Assembly: GCA_009733775.1 (NCBI GenBank)
Contig: WOGZ01000126.1
Location: forward strand, 27,273 to 91,272
Origin: Alectoria sarmentosa
Lineage: Eukaryota; Ascomycota; Lecanoromycetes; Lecanorales; Parmeliaceae
Reading direction: 5' to 3'
DNA length: 64,000 nt
The translations under genes and the position numbers were made by a program. Each line of letters begins with the position of its first letter. The stretch's first letter is position 1. Below the pieces are notes generated by a model. The model searched no databases. It was not told the DNA's origin and saw only the letters and a list, made by a program, of their open reading frames with translations. Below, in pieces: positions 45,031-56,699 of this stretch.

Positions 45031-45678
45031 ATGTTCACTACACCATTTTTCCCTCATTTGGGCAGCGACTTCACGCCCCTTTTCCGCCTGCTCGACAGTG
45101 CGACAGCCGACCTGGTCCCTTCATCTCGTCAGCAGACTCGTCGAAACTTGACGCCAAGATTCGATGTCCGAACGGTTGGGACAGCTTACGAAATCCAAGG
45201 CGAAGTGCCCGGCATCGAACAGAAGGATCTTGATATCGAGTTCTCAGACGAACGAACCCTTGTGATTCGTGGTCGGGCAGGTACCGAGGGTACCAAGACC
45301 AACGAAGCTGCAGAAGTTGCGGAACTGACAAAGGCTCCAGACAGCGAAGCTGTAAATGATAACGTTTCGGAGAAATCGGCGAGTTACCAGAAAGCCAGCG
45401 TTGAAGACGAATACGTCGATGCGGGTGCCGAGAGTGAGGCTGCTGAGGGAGCCAAGACACCTGCCAGCACCACCGCCGAGGTAGCACCTCCAGTTGAGAC
45501 CAAGAAAGCTGCCGAGCCGGGCTTCAGATATTGGGCTGTTGGGGAGTTTGAGAAACGGTTCAGCTTTCCAGGAAGGGTGGAGCTTGACAACGTCCAGGCT
45601 AGCTTGAAGAACGGCATACTTTCCGTTGTTGTTCCAAAGGTTGTGGCCAAAGAACCGAGGAGGATCAAGATTGAGTAG
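45031..45678 (+). CDS. hsp30: Hsp30-type small heat-shock protein (alpha-crystallin family)
   Basis: 215 aa, intronless. Starts MFTTPFFPHLGSDFTPLFRL, the opening usual for fungal Hsp30. The alpha-crystallin domain is split: its first half FDVRTVGTAYEIQGEVPGIE, then QKDLDIEFSDERTLVIRGR (about 50-85), and its second half YWAVGEFEKRFSFPGRVELD, then NVQASLKNGILSVVVPK (about 165-205), are separated by an about 80-aa acidic insert (VEDEYVDAGAESEAAEGA), as in Neurospora Hsp30. Small Hsps hold unfolded proteins in a refoldable state. An in-frame upstream ATG at 44959 would add 24 residues; I chose 45031 because family similarity begins there. HSE-like sites upstream support heat induction. Confidence 0.92.
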   Translation: MFTTPFFPHLGSDFTPLFRLLDSATADLVPSSRQQTRRNLTPRFDVRTVGTAYEIQGEVPGIEQKDLDIEFSDERTLVIRGRAGTEGTKTNEAAEVAELTKAPDSEAVNDNVSEKSASYQKASVEDEYVDAGAESEAAEGAKTPASTTAEVAPPVETKKAAEPGFRYWAVGEFEKRFSFPGRVELDNVQASLKNGILSVVVPKVVAKEPRRIKIE

Positions 45679-46394
45679 ATTGGAGATGGAATGGAAGATG
45701 CATAGCAATGGTGTTAGGGCGAATAAAGCAGAGGCAAGGAGTTGAGGTCCAGCATTTATTTGCAGGTAGAAGAAAGGATGGAGAAGACAGATGTTGAGTC
45801 GAAATCCAAACGATTTGCTCACATGGCTGTTTGAACTGTCTTAGTCAAGGAGCATTGTCCGATATCATTCCTTAAGAGTGGTACGATATGCTTGTCAAGG
45901 AATTGCCAATCAACTTGGTCCCGAGAGTATTATTGTCGAAGTTGATATGGATCAAGGACCGAGTTCTAACATGACATGTTACCCTTGTTTTTGATGCAAT
46001 CAGCCCTGCCCGTTTGACGAATGGGCATGGGTATCACTCAAGCGCTGTATATGTGTATGTGTATATGTGCGTGTATGTGTGATGTTATTAATAAATCGAT
46101 GGTGCAGAGTGTGTCAGCAGCGTCGCCCTTTATTGCTCAGACTCAGGGGTAAACTTGATCTACGGATCTACGAATGGTACAGAGTAGCGTTGGTCTATTG
46201 CGAAGTACCTAAGGTAGGTACCTTAAGGTAGGTGCGTTAGCATTACTAGCGCCACGGTAGAGTAGCAGATGATTGTGTCATCTCCTCTAATCTGAGTAGT
46301 AATCTCCAATCAAAAGGATGCAATCATGCAACGCAATCTTGACCCCTCCCTCGGGCTCGGGCGTCACGCAATAAAGTAAAATACCTACCTACTT
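45679..46394. other. Intergenic, no gene; TG-rich simple repeat
   Basis: 716 bp between hsp30 and the transposon relic. A (TG/TA)n run (tgtatatgtgtatgtgtata) lies at about 46048-46082. GGTA-rich repeats occur near 46205-46230. Confidence 0.6.
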
Positions 46395-46400
46395 TACTAA

Positions 46401-46549
46401 AGGGAGCCCCTAGGCGTAAACCCCCTGTTTAGTAGGCGTATACCCCCATGTTTGTTAGGCGTATACCCCCCCAGATCGGGTTAGCTGATATCAAGGCGTT
46501 AATCTGATCAAGTAAAAACCCCGCAGATAGCCGAAATAGGGTCGGATAT
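46401..46549 (+). repeat. Left terminal inverted repeat of the MULE
   Basis: About 149 bp, starting AGGGAGCCCCTAGGCGTAAA. Within it a 22-24-bp motif starting TAGGCGTA(A/T)ACCCCC occurs three times in tandem (about 46411, 46433, 46456), likely transposase-binding sites. Confidence 0.88.
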
Positions 46550-46635
46550 CTTCAAGATTTTTTGCGCTTTATGAAAAAAACAACATTATATACCCCTTTT
46601 CATTTCTTTTATTATCATGATTATGAAACCGCCTT

Positions 46636-48164
46636 TTGACGGTTGAACGGACGTCGATATCGACGTTTTCATTTTACGCATACAAAAACACGTTGGGCCT
46701 TAAAGTTATGTCGTCATTAAAGGTTTTATCAAGCGATTCAAAGATGGTATTGTTAAAAAAACATAAATACGCTGCGATCGCGGTGAAAAATCAGAAAAAA
46801 ACAATAAGAGTACAAATAAACGTATCATTTCAAATCGATTAATGAATTATTCGTTCGAAGTTATTGTTCAACGCATTAAAATGAACGAGATATAAACGAA
46901 TTGAATTTTTTGAATAATGAATTTTACACATAATCATAAGCGCACGTTATTTGAATTTCATTTTTCGTTATAAAAGATTGTTATGATTTAAGAGATTTAA
47001 AATATTATTGTTAATCAAACGCGTATTGAATTTCGATTTTTTCAAATTTTTTCGTTTTTACGTTTTGACATCGACGAGAAAGATTTTATCTTTAAATCAC
47101 ACGATATTTATAATATCAAAATTAAGATTAAAAACGATGCGCTTGAAACATTAATTTTTATATAAATCTTAATATAATAGTTATATATACGAGAGAATTA
47201 ATTTATACGCATAATTAAGCATTTAAATATATAATAAATAAAGCGTTTTTTCTTTGTCAGAAAGTCGTTATAACGCATTTTACAATTGAATTCGAAGATT
47301 TTGATTATGAACGTTACATATAAAATTAATAAATATAAAATTTCGCTATTTATAATTATTAAAGTCACGACCCTTAATATATCGTTTTATATAAATTTTA
47401 TTTTTATTAAATCGAAATATATTTCGAATTATGTGTGAGTAATGCGATAATTAATAACTTTATATAATAAACTCGAGATTTCACATTCAAATATATTATT
47501 AATAAATTATTAAATGATTTTAATTAATGTTTATGTTATTATTTTTTCAAATGTTAAATATATATTTTGTATATAACACGTTGAAAATAACGTTATTATT
47601 AATTATAATAAGTTTTTTGATGATTAAAAAGAATTTGATGCATTTAAAGAAGATTTCGAACGTATTTTATACGTAAAAATAGAGAAAGAATTCGAATACG
47701 AATAAAATATTTTATACGAAAATTATGTGAAGAAATATTTATAAATCGTTAATTATATCGTTAATAATTTAATGTCTCGAAAAAAGAAGTTCGTGATCTT
47801 TTAAATTAATTAACATTTACATTTTGATAATCGTGCGATTTTAAAAGGCGAAAAGAATAACGACAAGTTTAAGAAGAAATTGAATAATTGTTTTATCGAT
47901 AATTTGAAAATTATCGTCGATGTTATTAACATTATGCTTGAAAATGAACGTTATAATTATAATATAATCTTTAATGAAATTAAAATGCGTTTGTTTTTAT
48001 ACGCTAAAAAGTTTATTTTTCGAGATTTCTTTATTAAAATATCGTTATTTATTTTAAAAAAGATGTTATTTGAGTATTTAAAGGTTATTAATCATAATAT
48101 GATATCGTGTATTAAACATTTTATTACGATAATGAAATTATCGTGTGCGCATATAATGAAATAA
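46636..48164 (+). pseudogene. Decayed FAR1/MULE transposase remnant
   Basis: No continuous frame. Near 46760-46830 the translation KYAAIAVKNQKKTIRVQ recalls the FAR1 DNA-binding domain of fungal MULEs. The frame at 47880-48164 ends CIKHFITIMKLSCAHIMK, which resembles the C-terminal SWIM-type zinc motif (C..F.....L.CAH.I) of these transposases. Stops and AT drift have destroyed everything between. Not functional. Confidence 0.6.
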
Positions 48165-48544
48165 CGCATATTAAAAGAAATTGAAGTGTTGAAAATTGAA
48201 GACATTCATTTTCATTGATGATTTAAAAAGTTTATACGCGATTATTATGAAGCAATCGTGATTGAAAACGACGATAAAGAGAATGTTAACGCTGTAAATA
48301 AGCTTTTACGCGTCAACGAATTAATAATAATTAAATCTTCAAATCGATCTTTAAAAACGAAGAATAAAAAACGCACTCGTGTGCAAATTTTCGAAGATTT
48401 TATTTAACGCGAATCATTTAAATTCGAGCACGTACGAAGATAACGATAATAAAAGTTAATTATCACAATTAATCAGGTGATAAATTAAAAGAATATAATT
48501 ATTGCTAATAAATTTTTTAAAATTATGAATAACATTATTATAAA

Positions 48545-48680
48545 AGAAAAAAGTGTTATATAAAATGTTATATAAGAGATAATTATATAAGAAATAATTA
48601 TATAAGAAATAATTATATAAAAAATGATTATATAAAAAATAATTATATAAGAGATAGTTATACGAGTTATATAATAATTA
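48545..48680. repeat. AT minisatellite inside the MULE
   Basis: About six to seven diverged copies of an 18-bp unit like TTATATAAGAAATAATTA; the unit is itself nearly palindromic. Confidence 0.7.
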
Positions 48681-49032
48681 TCACGACGATGAAATAAAGA
48701 TGAAGAATTTACGATTACACGAGGGCGATAACGAAATATTGCGACATCGATATATATGAAAAGCAATTAAATTATATTTAATTCTTTTTAATTATAAGAG
48801 ATTATAATAAATAATGCACATTTGAGTACGATAGACGTATTTTTAATAATAATCAGAGAAGCTTATTAATTAATTAAATGCAATTATAAAAAAATGATTT
48901 AAATATCTCGTTATATAACGATTTAAAATCGTTTAATGTCTTTGTTTTATAAGAAGAGATCTGAGAAAACTTATTTTGTTATCGCATTATTATTATTGAG
49001 GATCCCCGCGAATATCTCCGCCCGAGGCTTAA

Positions 49033-49181
49033 ATATCCGACTTTATTTCGGTTATCTGCGGGGTTTTTACCTGATCAGATTAACGCCTTGATATCAATTA
49101 ACCCGATCTGGGGGGGTATACGCCTAACAAACATGGGGATATACGCTTATTAGACAGGGGGTTTACGCCTAAGGGCTCCCT
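49033..49181 (-). repeat. Right terminal inverted repeat of the MULE
   Basis: Reverse complement of the left TIR with scattered differences, several of them C-to-T/G-to-A type. Contains the same three TAGGCGTATACCCCC-like subrepeats and the AAAAACCCCGCAGATA block. Confidence 0.88.
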
Positions 49182-49187
49182 TACTAA

Positions 49188-50219
49188 TGTATACTTATGA
49201 TGCGAACTACCAGGCTCTAATATAACTCACCGCCTCGCGCCACTTCTCCATTCCTCGCATTTTCCGATCGGAGCCTTTTCTCAACGTCTTTTTTCCTTTC
49301 TTTTTCTTTTTCTTTTTCTTTTCTTCTTTTCTAAGTACTTATAACTCTTTGCTGCCAAGATGCATTGGTGCTTGACCCTCTCTTTTCTTTCCCGCCCACA
49401 CCCAAATCACTCGAGTAAAAGGAGCAAGTCATGTGAAAAGAGGACGTCGATGATCTGGCCAGTCTGGCTCCTGTAATGTTTTCATCGGCGTCCGCGCTGA
49501 GCCGGCGTAGCCATGGACTGGGGGATGGGGATTATTATTGTGCATTATCCAAGTTGTGTCAGCTCATGCTGCTTTCGGCGGCTATCAGACTACCTGAAAT
49601 ACTGCCGGGAACACGGCCGTACTGCGTCTCATTCATTCTTCCGCCAGTCAATGTGGATCAGCATTATAGCAACAATAAAAGGAAAAGGGGCAAGCAAAGT
49701 GTCGAGCTTGACCACAGGCAAAGAAAGACTGATCGAGGAGTAAAGTAAAGTACTGTACTACAGTGGCACTTTGTGCCGTCATCCATCTTGGCGCTTCTCT
49801 ACATCTGCATCACACTCCGGAGTACCTGATGATTATCCAATTTAGCCCCCTCTCCCCCCCCCCCAATCTGAAGCATCACCTTACATAGCTACCATCCTCT
49901 ATTCCTCAGCATCGCCACAGCATCCCATCAATGTGCATGCTCCCCTTCCTTTCGCTCCATGTAACCCATCCTGCCCCCTTCTCCGTAAAAGCTGCCATCA
50001 ACAACCCAGCGCTGTTGGGGGCAGCTATGATACCTGATGATAATAGTTAATCCTACTTCTCCTCCCTTACCTACGAGGCCTTGCTGCCGCCCTTCCCCCA
50101 GGCCAGCCATTGCGTAATCTCACTCCGATGAACCGCTGACTCTGCGACAAGTCTTGAACGAATGGTCGAATTGGTTGCATTTGGGCGCAACTCCATCGCC
50201 TGTGGATGTGCCCCTGGTG
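49188..50219. promoter_or_regulatory. Upstream region of BEM3
   Basis: About 1 kb between the transposon and BEM3. A pyrimidine tract (ctttttctttttctttttct) lies at about 49296-49325 and an almost pure C run at about 49850-49864. A frame at 49476-49748 has no recognisable product. Confidence 0.5.
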
Positions 50220-53200
50220 ATGATGGACTCCGGGACAGCAACGGTAGAGCAGGCCAGCTCAGAGCCCCAGACGCTTGCTTCCGGCCTTACTCACCATTTG
50301 CTTGATTATCAACAAAACGCCCAAGTGCCACGCTCCAGTGATGGACGCAGCACGCCGCGGAAGCCTGCCCCCTCTCCGTTGCAGGTCAGCGAGACTGCCA
50401 CTGCGGCGGCGGTTGGCGGAATGCACAGCAACATCGAGAGTCCCGGATCGCATACTCCATTCCTAAATGCTAGCCTCACACCATCCTCTCCGAGTTCGCC
50501 TCGACCCAATCCAACCGCCAACCTGGACCAACCCAAATCGCGCCGGGAGCGGCTGGAGGAGCTTCTTGCTTCAGGTAATGTCACTACAAATAGAGATACG
50601 AGTGGAGTGGGGAACAAAGCTTTCAAAGCTGCTACGGCGTCACCCTCGAAAGCCCAATCCTACAGCCAGCTACGGAATGTGTCGTCCCCTCTTCCTGTAG
50701 CAAGGCCCTTGGGCCACTCATCTCCGCCTTCCCCTCGATCCACGGCATCTCCGCTGCTAGGTGAAATAGCTGCCCGGCCAGAGTTCAGACCAATGCCACG
50801 CACATCATCCATAGACTCCGCTATCTCAAAGCACTCGCACAAAACTTCGCTAGATACCTCTGGGCCATCAGACATATCGGACCTCATACAAACGGCAGGC
50901 TCTTCCGAGGCTGTGATTCAGCATCTGTTGAAGGAAAAACAGCATTCCGCTTTACAAAATGCTCAATTGTGGAAATTGGTGGACAAGCAGCGTTCATTGG
51001 TGCTAGGGTTGAACCAAGATCTTGAGAATGCTCTCAAAGACAAGGAAAATTATCGGAAGAAGTTGAAGGAGCATTTGGATAAAGTTCCGCCAATCCCAAG
51101 CATGACGCATAAAGCGCCAGTACCACAAGCAAGAGATGCTAGCCATTCTCCAGCAACTAGCGAAGCCTCTGCCGATCTACCAATTCAGAAACAGAGCCTG
51201 GAGTATACTATTCCACGTGATACAGAAGTCAAGGGGTCGGTCACTGGCGCATTGGCAGATCGCAAGGATCAGGATCAGGATCAGAAAGAGGATCCAGAAC
51301 AGAATCTGAAACAACCATTAAGCTGTATGCCAGCAGTGTCAGAAGAAGCCGACGATTGGGTGAGGAGCAAATTCCGAGCAGGAGTTTCCAACCATTCACA
51401 CAAGGCCACATCGAGCTCTGATCTTGGCGTTCTCGGACCCGTCAAGGCTGCGCCTGTCGTGTCTGCCACACAAAGAAACGAACTGGAGTCATCAGCTCAG
51501 AAGGATAAACCTAGAGGTCCGTCACAGATCTCGCAAGCTGTGAGACCTGTTGTGTCACCGAAAACTAGCTTCACCGCGAAACGTTCCCAGCCTTTCTTTG
51601 CCAACCCTTTTAATGGTCCAACTTTAGCGTTAATCGAATCAACTCATCCCGGAGATGACATTGAAAGGATGACACCACCTCGCAAACCTCCTCCTGCGCC
51701 TCTACATCTAGGCCAGCCGAAGCTTGATGAGCCAGCTCAGCTTCAATTTGGACTTGACGATCATTCTGGCTCTGACTATGATGACGAATTAGAAGTGGAC
51801 GAGTTGCCTGCTTTGGACAGGGGCAGAAAGAAAACACGAGAGGCCGATGACAGGGAACGAGAGACTGCTATGCTGAAGGAAAAGCAAGATCGAAGTCGCT
51901 CGAAGAAGGAGAAAGGGTCGAAGCCGCCTGTGGTCAAGGGAAAAGTGGATACTGCGCAGTCTCAGGAGACAATTATTCCTCTATCAATCAAGGCCCTTTC
52001 ACGAGAGCCTACCGCATTTGGCACAGCTGAATTTTTGTCGCCACCAGCCTCGCTCGCAAGCGTACTCAATCTACCTGGTGACCGGAAAGAGCCGGTCACC
52101 ACGGAGAGGCTTATGAACATGAAGCCAATGAGCCCCGGCCTTCCCTTAAGCCCACGCCCAAGCCATCGTCCAGTGAATCCTCCAACGCCAAGATTGCCCC
52201 GTGATGGTGTAGGAACGTCCCTCGGGTCTCCTCCTATGTCTCCCAGAAACGCCTTTCCCGGCCTACCTCTTTCGCCGAAGGTCTCAAGGCACCCTGCTCC
52301 TCTTCCTTCCAACCTGCCAATGTCCCTAGCTTCGCCAAACCTGGCAATTCTCGAGTCTCGTAATGATTCCAACGAAACGACCCGGTCACCCACTAGCCCG
52401 GTAAAGAAGTCGTTGAATCATCTGCAAATCCACCTAGCGCCGGAGCCTGCAGAGGCCTCAAAGCAGAGGGGTGTCTTCAAAGGCTTCGTGTCTGATGCGT
52501 ATCCGGAGCTTTTGATCCCACCTAATGCTCTACCTTCCATTATCGTAAAGGTGGTCTCTTCGCGCCTGAAGCCTTCACGCCACAGCCTAGTGCTGAAGGG
52601 AATTGATGAGGAACCAGTTTTCACGCTCGGAATATCGGCTCGATCTCATCGCCAGGAACTGTGGCAGGTCGAGAGACCCATACAGTCGCTTCTACAGCTA
52701 GACCAGCAGCTTCGTCAATCGACGACATTCAGTGCCAAGCTCCCGGACCGATCGTTGTTCACTGGTCATGCCCCCGCGAAAATCGACGCCCGAAGAGTGG
52801 CTTTGGAGCAGTACTTCGAGACTATTCTAGATACGCAAATGGACGAGAAGACAGCCCTTGCGTTGTGCTATTACTTGTCCACCCAGGCCTCGGAGCCAAC
52901 CTTCGGGGAAGCGAACGGATTCGCGTTCGCCCCTCACACTGGATCACCTGTAATCCAAGGTCCAGAGGGAAGATTTTTTAAAGAGGGCCACCTAACGAAG
53001 AAAGGCAAAAATTTTGGTGGCTGGAAGGCAAGATTCTTTGTTCTTGAAGAGCCCGTCTTGCGTTACTACGAAACTCCTGGTGGATCTGTGTTGGGAACAA
53101 TCAGGCTTCAAAGCGCTCAGATTGGCAAACAAGCTCCTAGCAAACCGTCCAACTCGCCCTCGCGAGGGCCTGATGACAATGATGGCCATTACAGACACGC

Positions 53201-54956
53201 CTTCCTCATACGTGAACCGAAACGCAAGGACAAAGATAGTTTTATGGACCACGTCCTCTGCGCCGAAAGCGATGCTGAGCGAGACTCTTGGGTGGCAGCC
53301 CTGTTGCACTATGTGGATGGTCCAGAAATGGATGACAGACCGAGGCCCCCACTGTTCAACAATGAATCGGGCTCCAGCAGGGTTGTGGCTCCTTCGAAAA
53401 AGAACTCACTTGAGACTGATGTGATCACTTCCGACAGCCCAAACTCCGAAAAGTTCGACAGTCTCCAGGCTGTCCCTTACGAAGACACTAAGCCAGCTCA
53501 AGCTCCTCATGTGCTAATCACCCCCGATCCTCTGCCAACAGAATCACCCTCACCGACAACATCCAATTCACAGCCTTCTGTCAAAGCACATTCATCGCAG
53601 TCCAAAGCTATCTCGGCGCCTTCGAATGGTACCAAGATCAATGACGTGGGAGCTTGGGGCAACAAGCCCATGGCAGTCCCTGTGGGAACTCAAAGAGAAC
53701 ACAAGAAGCGAAGCATTTGGGGTTTCCGCGACAAGAATGGCCCAGATCTTGGTCTCAACCACCCCAACGACTCGAACCTCAGCTTGACGCAACAGCAGTA
53801 TCAGGAGCAAATCACCAATGTAAAAGCAGCTTTTGGCGCACCTCTTGCTGACGCTGTCGAGCACTGTAGTCCACGCGGTATCGATGTCTGCTTACCAGCT
53901 GTCGTCTATCGTTGCCTCGAATATTTAGAGAGTAAAGATGCTCCGAGTGAAGAAGGCATTTTCCGTATGAGCGGGTCGAACGTCGTAATCAAAGGTCTCA
54001 AAAAGCGTTTCAACGCGGAGGGCGATTTTGATTTCCTCGGTCCTGACGAGCCGTACTATGACGTGCACGCCGTTGCTTCATTGCTGAAGCTGTATCTACG
54101 CGAGCTGCCCCAACCAGTCCTGACGCGCGATTTGCATCTTGAATTTATTGCTGTTCTAGGTAAGAACCAGTTTCCCCAAACAGCATAGGGTGAGCTTCGA
54201 AGTACTGACATTCACGTTCAGACCTTACCGAGAAGCCCAAAAAGATAGCCGCCTACAATGTCCTCGTCCACAGGCTTCCCAAACCCAACTTCACGCTCCT
54301 GCGAGCCCTCTCGGCCTTCCTCATCAACATTATCAACAACTCCGAAATTAACAAGATGACTATGCGTAACGTCGGCATCGTCTTCTCGCCCACCCTCAAC
54401 ATACCAACTCCTGTACTCTCCATGTTTCTTACAGAATTCGATGCTGTCTTCAGTGAGAACCTCGAACCTGCGACCGTTCCCTCCCTAGAGGTTATGGCGA
54501 GTGAGCCTCTGACACCAGAGGATATTCGATCACCGAGGCGGCAGATGTTCTCAGACATACCTACTCCCTCTTATTCTCAGGATGCTTTCTTCGCATCCAG
54601 TTCCCAACCTTCACATATCTACGAGCGGGGGCAGAGCGGTCACGCCATGGACCACGGTGACACAGGGTTCATCCCCTTGCAGCCAGCTTACGAAACATCA
54701 ACGTCTCAGGCTCAGCAGGGCTCGGTAACCGTCCCTGGGCCCGAGTATGCTGTGGCTCGACCTCGGAACCATCCTGCCGGTGGTGCTGCGAAGGCGAGGA
54801 GAAGAGAGAGTTCCATGCTGCTAATAGGCCCTGGCCAGAGAAAGAGCCCCTTACCCATGATGAGTGGTGAAAATGGTAGGCCATTCCTCTCAATTCAAGT
54901 TTGACAGCACTGACGTCGTGGCAGCAATGCTACATGAAGAAACCGCGTTTGACTGA
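50220..54956 (+). CDS. BEM3: Bem3-like RhoGAP with PX and PH domains
   Basis: 1541 aa from exons 50220-54159, 54222-54875 and 54925-54956. A long disordered Ser/Pro-rich N-terminus contains a short coiled coil near 240-310 (LLKEKQHSALQNAQLWKLVD). A PX domain spans about 750-890 (GVFKGFVSDAYPELLIP to YYLSTQ), a PH domain about 918-1030 (EGHLTKKGKNFGGWKARFFV to DSWVAALLHYVDG), and RhoGAP about 1204-1390 with the arginine finger in EEGIFRMSGS plus LPQPVLTRDL and NKMTMRNVGIVFSPTL. The order PX-PH-RhoGAP is that of Bem3, which turns off Cdc42 at growth sites and binds phosphoinositides. The frame stays open upstream without ATG; 50220 is the first in-frame ATG. The last coding exon is only 32 nt. 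Confidence 0.93.
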
Positions 54957-55640
54957 ACGGTCTATCATATACTCCCAGAATAATATGTAAAAGTAATGTG
55001 TGGTCACTGGCTATTATCTATTCAGAGCGTACTTCGAGCCTGGCGTTTGGGCTTGCCATCTAGCGACTATCCTGCTTTATACCCACGATATCTCTGGATC
55101 AGGCTGGTTCCTACGACGACGCATAATCGTATTTTTCCTGCCATTTTGCTAGCTGGGTCTGCGGTGGTTGGGCAAGGACGGGTGACTCGACCACATGGCA
55201 TATTTCTCAGCGACTCCGATAGAATCGATACCCCAAAACGGGCGGTTTGATTCCATACCTAGCGTGCTTTATCCCAAGTAGAGGGAGTTAGGTGCAAAGC
55301 ATGCACGGCAAAATAGTGAATATGCTTAATCCACCGCTAGAATGATGAACTCATGTTCAATACTTGTCAACGAAAGGACCAATCCTTGGGCGATTCTAGA
55401 TTTGATTTTGCTCACATTTCCTACTGCGGAGACCTCGTTGGCCATTGGTCGCCTTTCAACCAACAATGTTACCGCACGTAAACAATGCCGTAAGTGTTCG
55501 GTCAAGCCCCTGTGTGAGCCTGGGAACAATGGTCAAGTTTTCCAATCCGCCTGGTTTCCTACACATCGAGCACAGCAGAGTCATGCAGACACAAAGCATT
55601 ATACACCGAACTTTGTTTCAGGTTGTGGTCTACCCTAGTA
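54957..55640. other. Intergenic between convergent BEM3 and U2B'' genes
   Basis: 684 bp. Small frames around 55342-55638 are unsupported. Nothing recognised. Confidence 0.6.
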
Positions 55641-56385
55641 TTATTCATCATCCTCATCCGAAGCCTCCATAGGGGCATCACTGTCTTCTTCCATAGGTGC
55701 CTCCTCGTTATCACTCTCATCCTCCCTTCCTCTTTTTACACCCTTCGGTCCGTCCTCTTCTCCATCAACATCCATCTTTCCCTTGTCAGTCGACGCTTCA
55801 GTGACCTGGGCACCAGACACAGATGGCAAGGGTGCTGGGAGGGACGAGGGTGGTGCACCGAATATGGACTGTTGGAGCTGCGTCGTCGTGATTTCGTTGC
55901 CAGCCGCAACGAGCATACGATATGTGCCATCCAGCTTGGCTATCGTGTCCGATTTCCCTTTCGCATATTTTATCTTCTATTCTCACTCGTCAGCATTTGG
56001 TTCCATGACTAGCTAATGAAAGAAGGCAGAATTGACCATCTCCTTCCCAAAAAAATCAAAGCCCTGTAGCGCTCTCATCGCTTGCGTACTCGCCTGCACA
56101 TCTCTAAAAGCAACATGCGCCTGGCCACGCATCTTGTGATTCCGAAGAGCGACGACATCAAGGACAGGGCCATAGGTTGCGAAGAGAGTATAGAGCGAGA
56201 GGCGGAGGTCAGATTTTCGGATCTTTTCAGGGAGGTTGGTCAGGTACAGTCTGTGATTGTTTAGCTAGAGGTCTTTATTAGAGCCAGGCACGCCTATCGA
56301 TAATAGATGAGACTTACGTTTGATTTGGAGGAAATGTGGGTTTTTGGGATGGGCCATTATGAGGCGGCATAGCTTTGGTAGACAT
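55641..56385 (-). CDS. MSL1: U2 snRNP protein B'' / U1A-like RRM protein
   Basis: 205 aa from exons 56318-56385, 56037-56250 and 55641-55976. After a short Pro-rich N-terminus comes one RRM (residues about 22-100): RNP2 LYLTNL, the U1A/U2B''-specific NLPEKIRKSDLRLSLYTLFA, RNP1 MRGQAHVAF and FFGKEMKIKYAKGKSD. This RRM type binds the U2 (or U1) snRNA stem-loop. The C-terminal half is replaced by an acidic tail (DESDNEEAPMEEDSD) rather than a second RRM, which fits the fungal B''/Msl1 form. Both introns (67 and 60 bp) restore family sequence. Divergent from PUP3 with about 314 bp between starts. Confidence 0.9.
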
Positions 56386-56699
56386 TCTACCATTCGAACA
56401 TGTATCAAGTAGGCGATGAGAAAATTTTGGTTGCCATTTTCCCTGTACGATTTGATGGGTTGCTCGAGAAGTTGAGGTAAGGGCGTCACGCGTACTCGTA
56501 AAGTACTAGTCTCGCCTTGCGAGGCTAGCGAATCTTAGCCTCCTTACATTTTATCTACCTGAGCTCTTCAACGCGTAAACCTCCTGCCTCCAAAGCCAGG
56601 CTCCACGCATTTCCTTTCACAATACCAGCTACGACTTTTGAATTACTATCCTCGAAGCATCCATCGAAAGGAGAACAGCTTTATGGTCGTTCGTAGAAG
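56386..56699. promoter_or_regulatory. Bidirectional promoter of MSL1 and PUP3
   Basis: 314 bp separate the two start codons, so a splicing factor and a proteasome subunit share one upstream region. No TATA box or clear known element seen. Confidence 0.55.

Larger units (their letters stand above)
46395..49187. mobile_element. RIP-degraded Mutator-like (MULE) DNA transposon with long TIRs
   Basis: Element 46401-49181 (2781 bp) flanked by the direct repeat TACTAA (46395-46400 and 49182-49187), the likely target-site duplication. Ends are near-identical inverted repeats of about 148 bp. The interior is extremely AT-rich with TpA excess and stop codons in all frames, in sharp contrast to the flanks, as expected after RIP. 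Remnants of a FAR1/MULE-type transposase are visible on the plus strand (separate entry). Long TIRs fit MULEs; the 6-bp duplication is shorter than the usual 8-11 bp, so the superfamily call is likely but not certain. Confidence 0.82.

Noticed and set aside
48485..48766. 93-codon frame rich in Ile/Tyr
   Set aside because: Artefact of the AT minisatellite; no real protein features.
46401..49181. AT-rich block as a mitochondrial insertion or centromere fragment
   Set aside because: Bounded by precise long inverted repeats and a short direct repeat, and only 2.8 kb; a transposon explains it.
53592..53864. Minus-strand frames inside BEM3
   Set aside because: Antisense to a well-supported RhoGAP exon.
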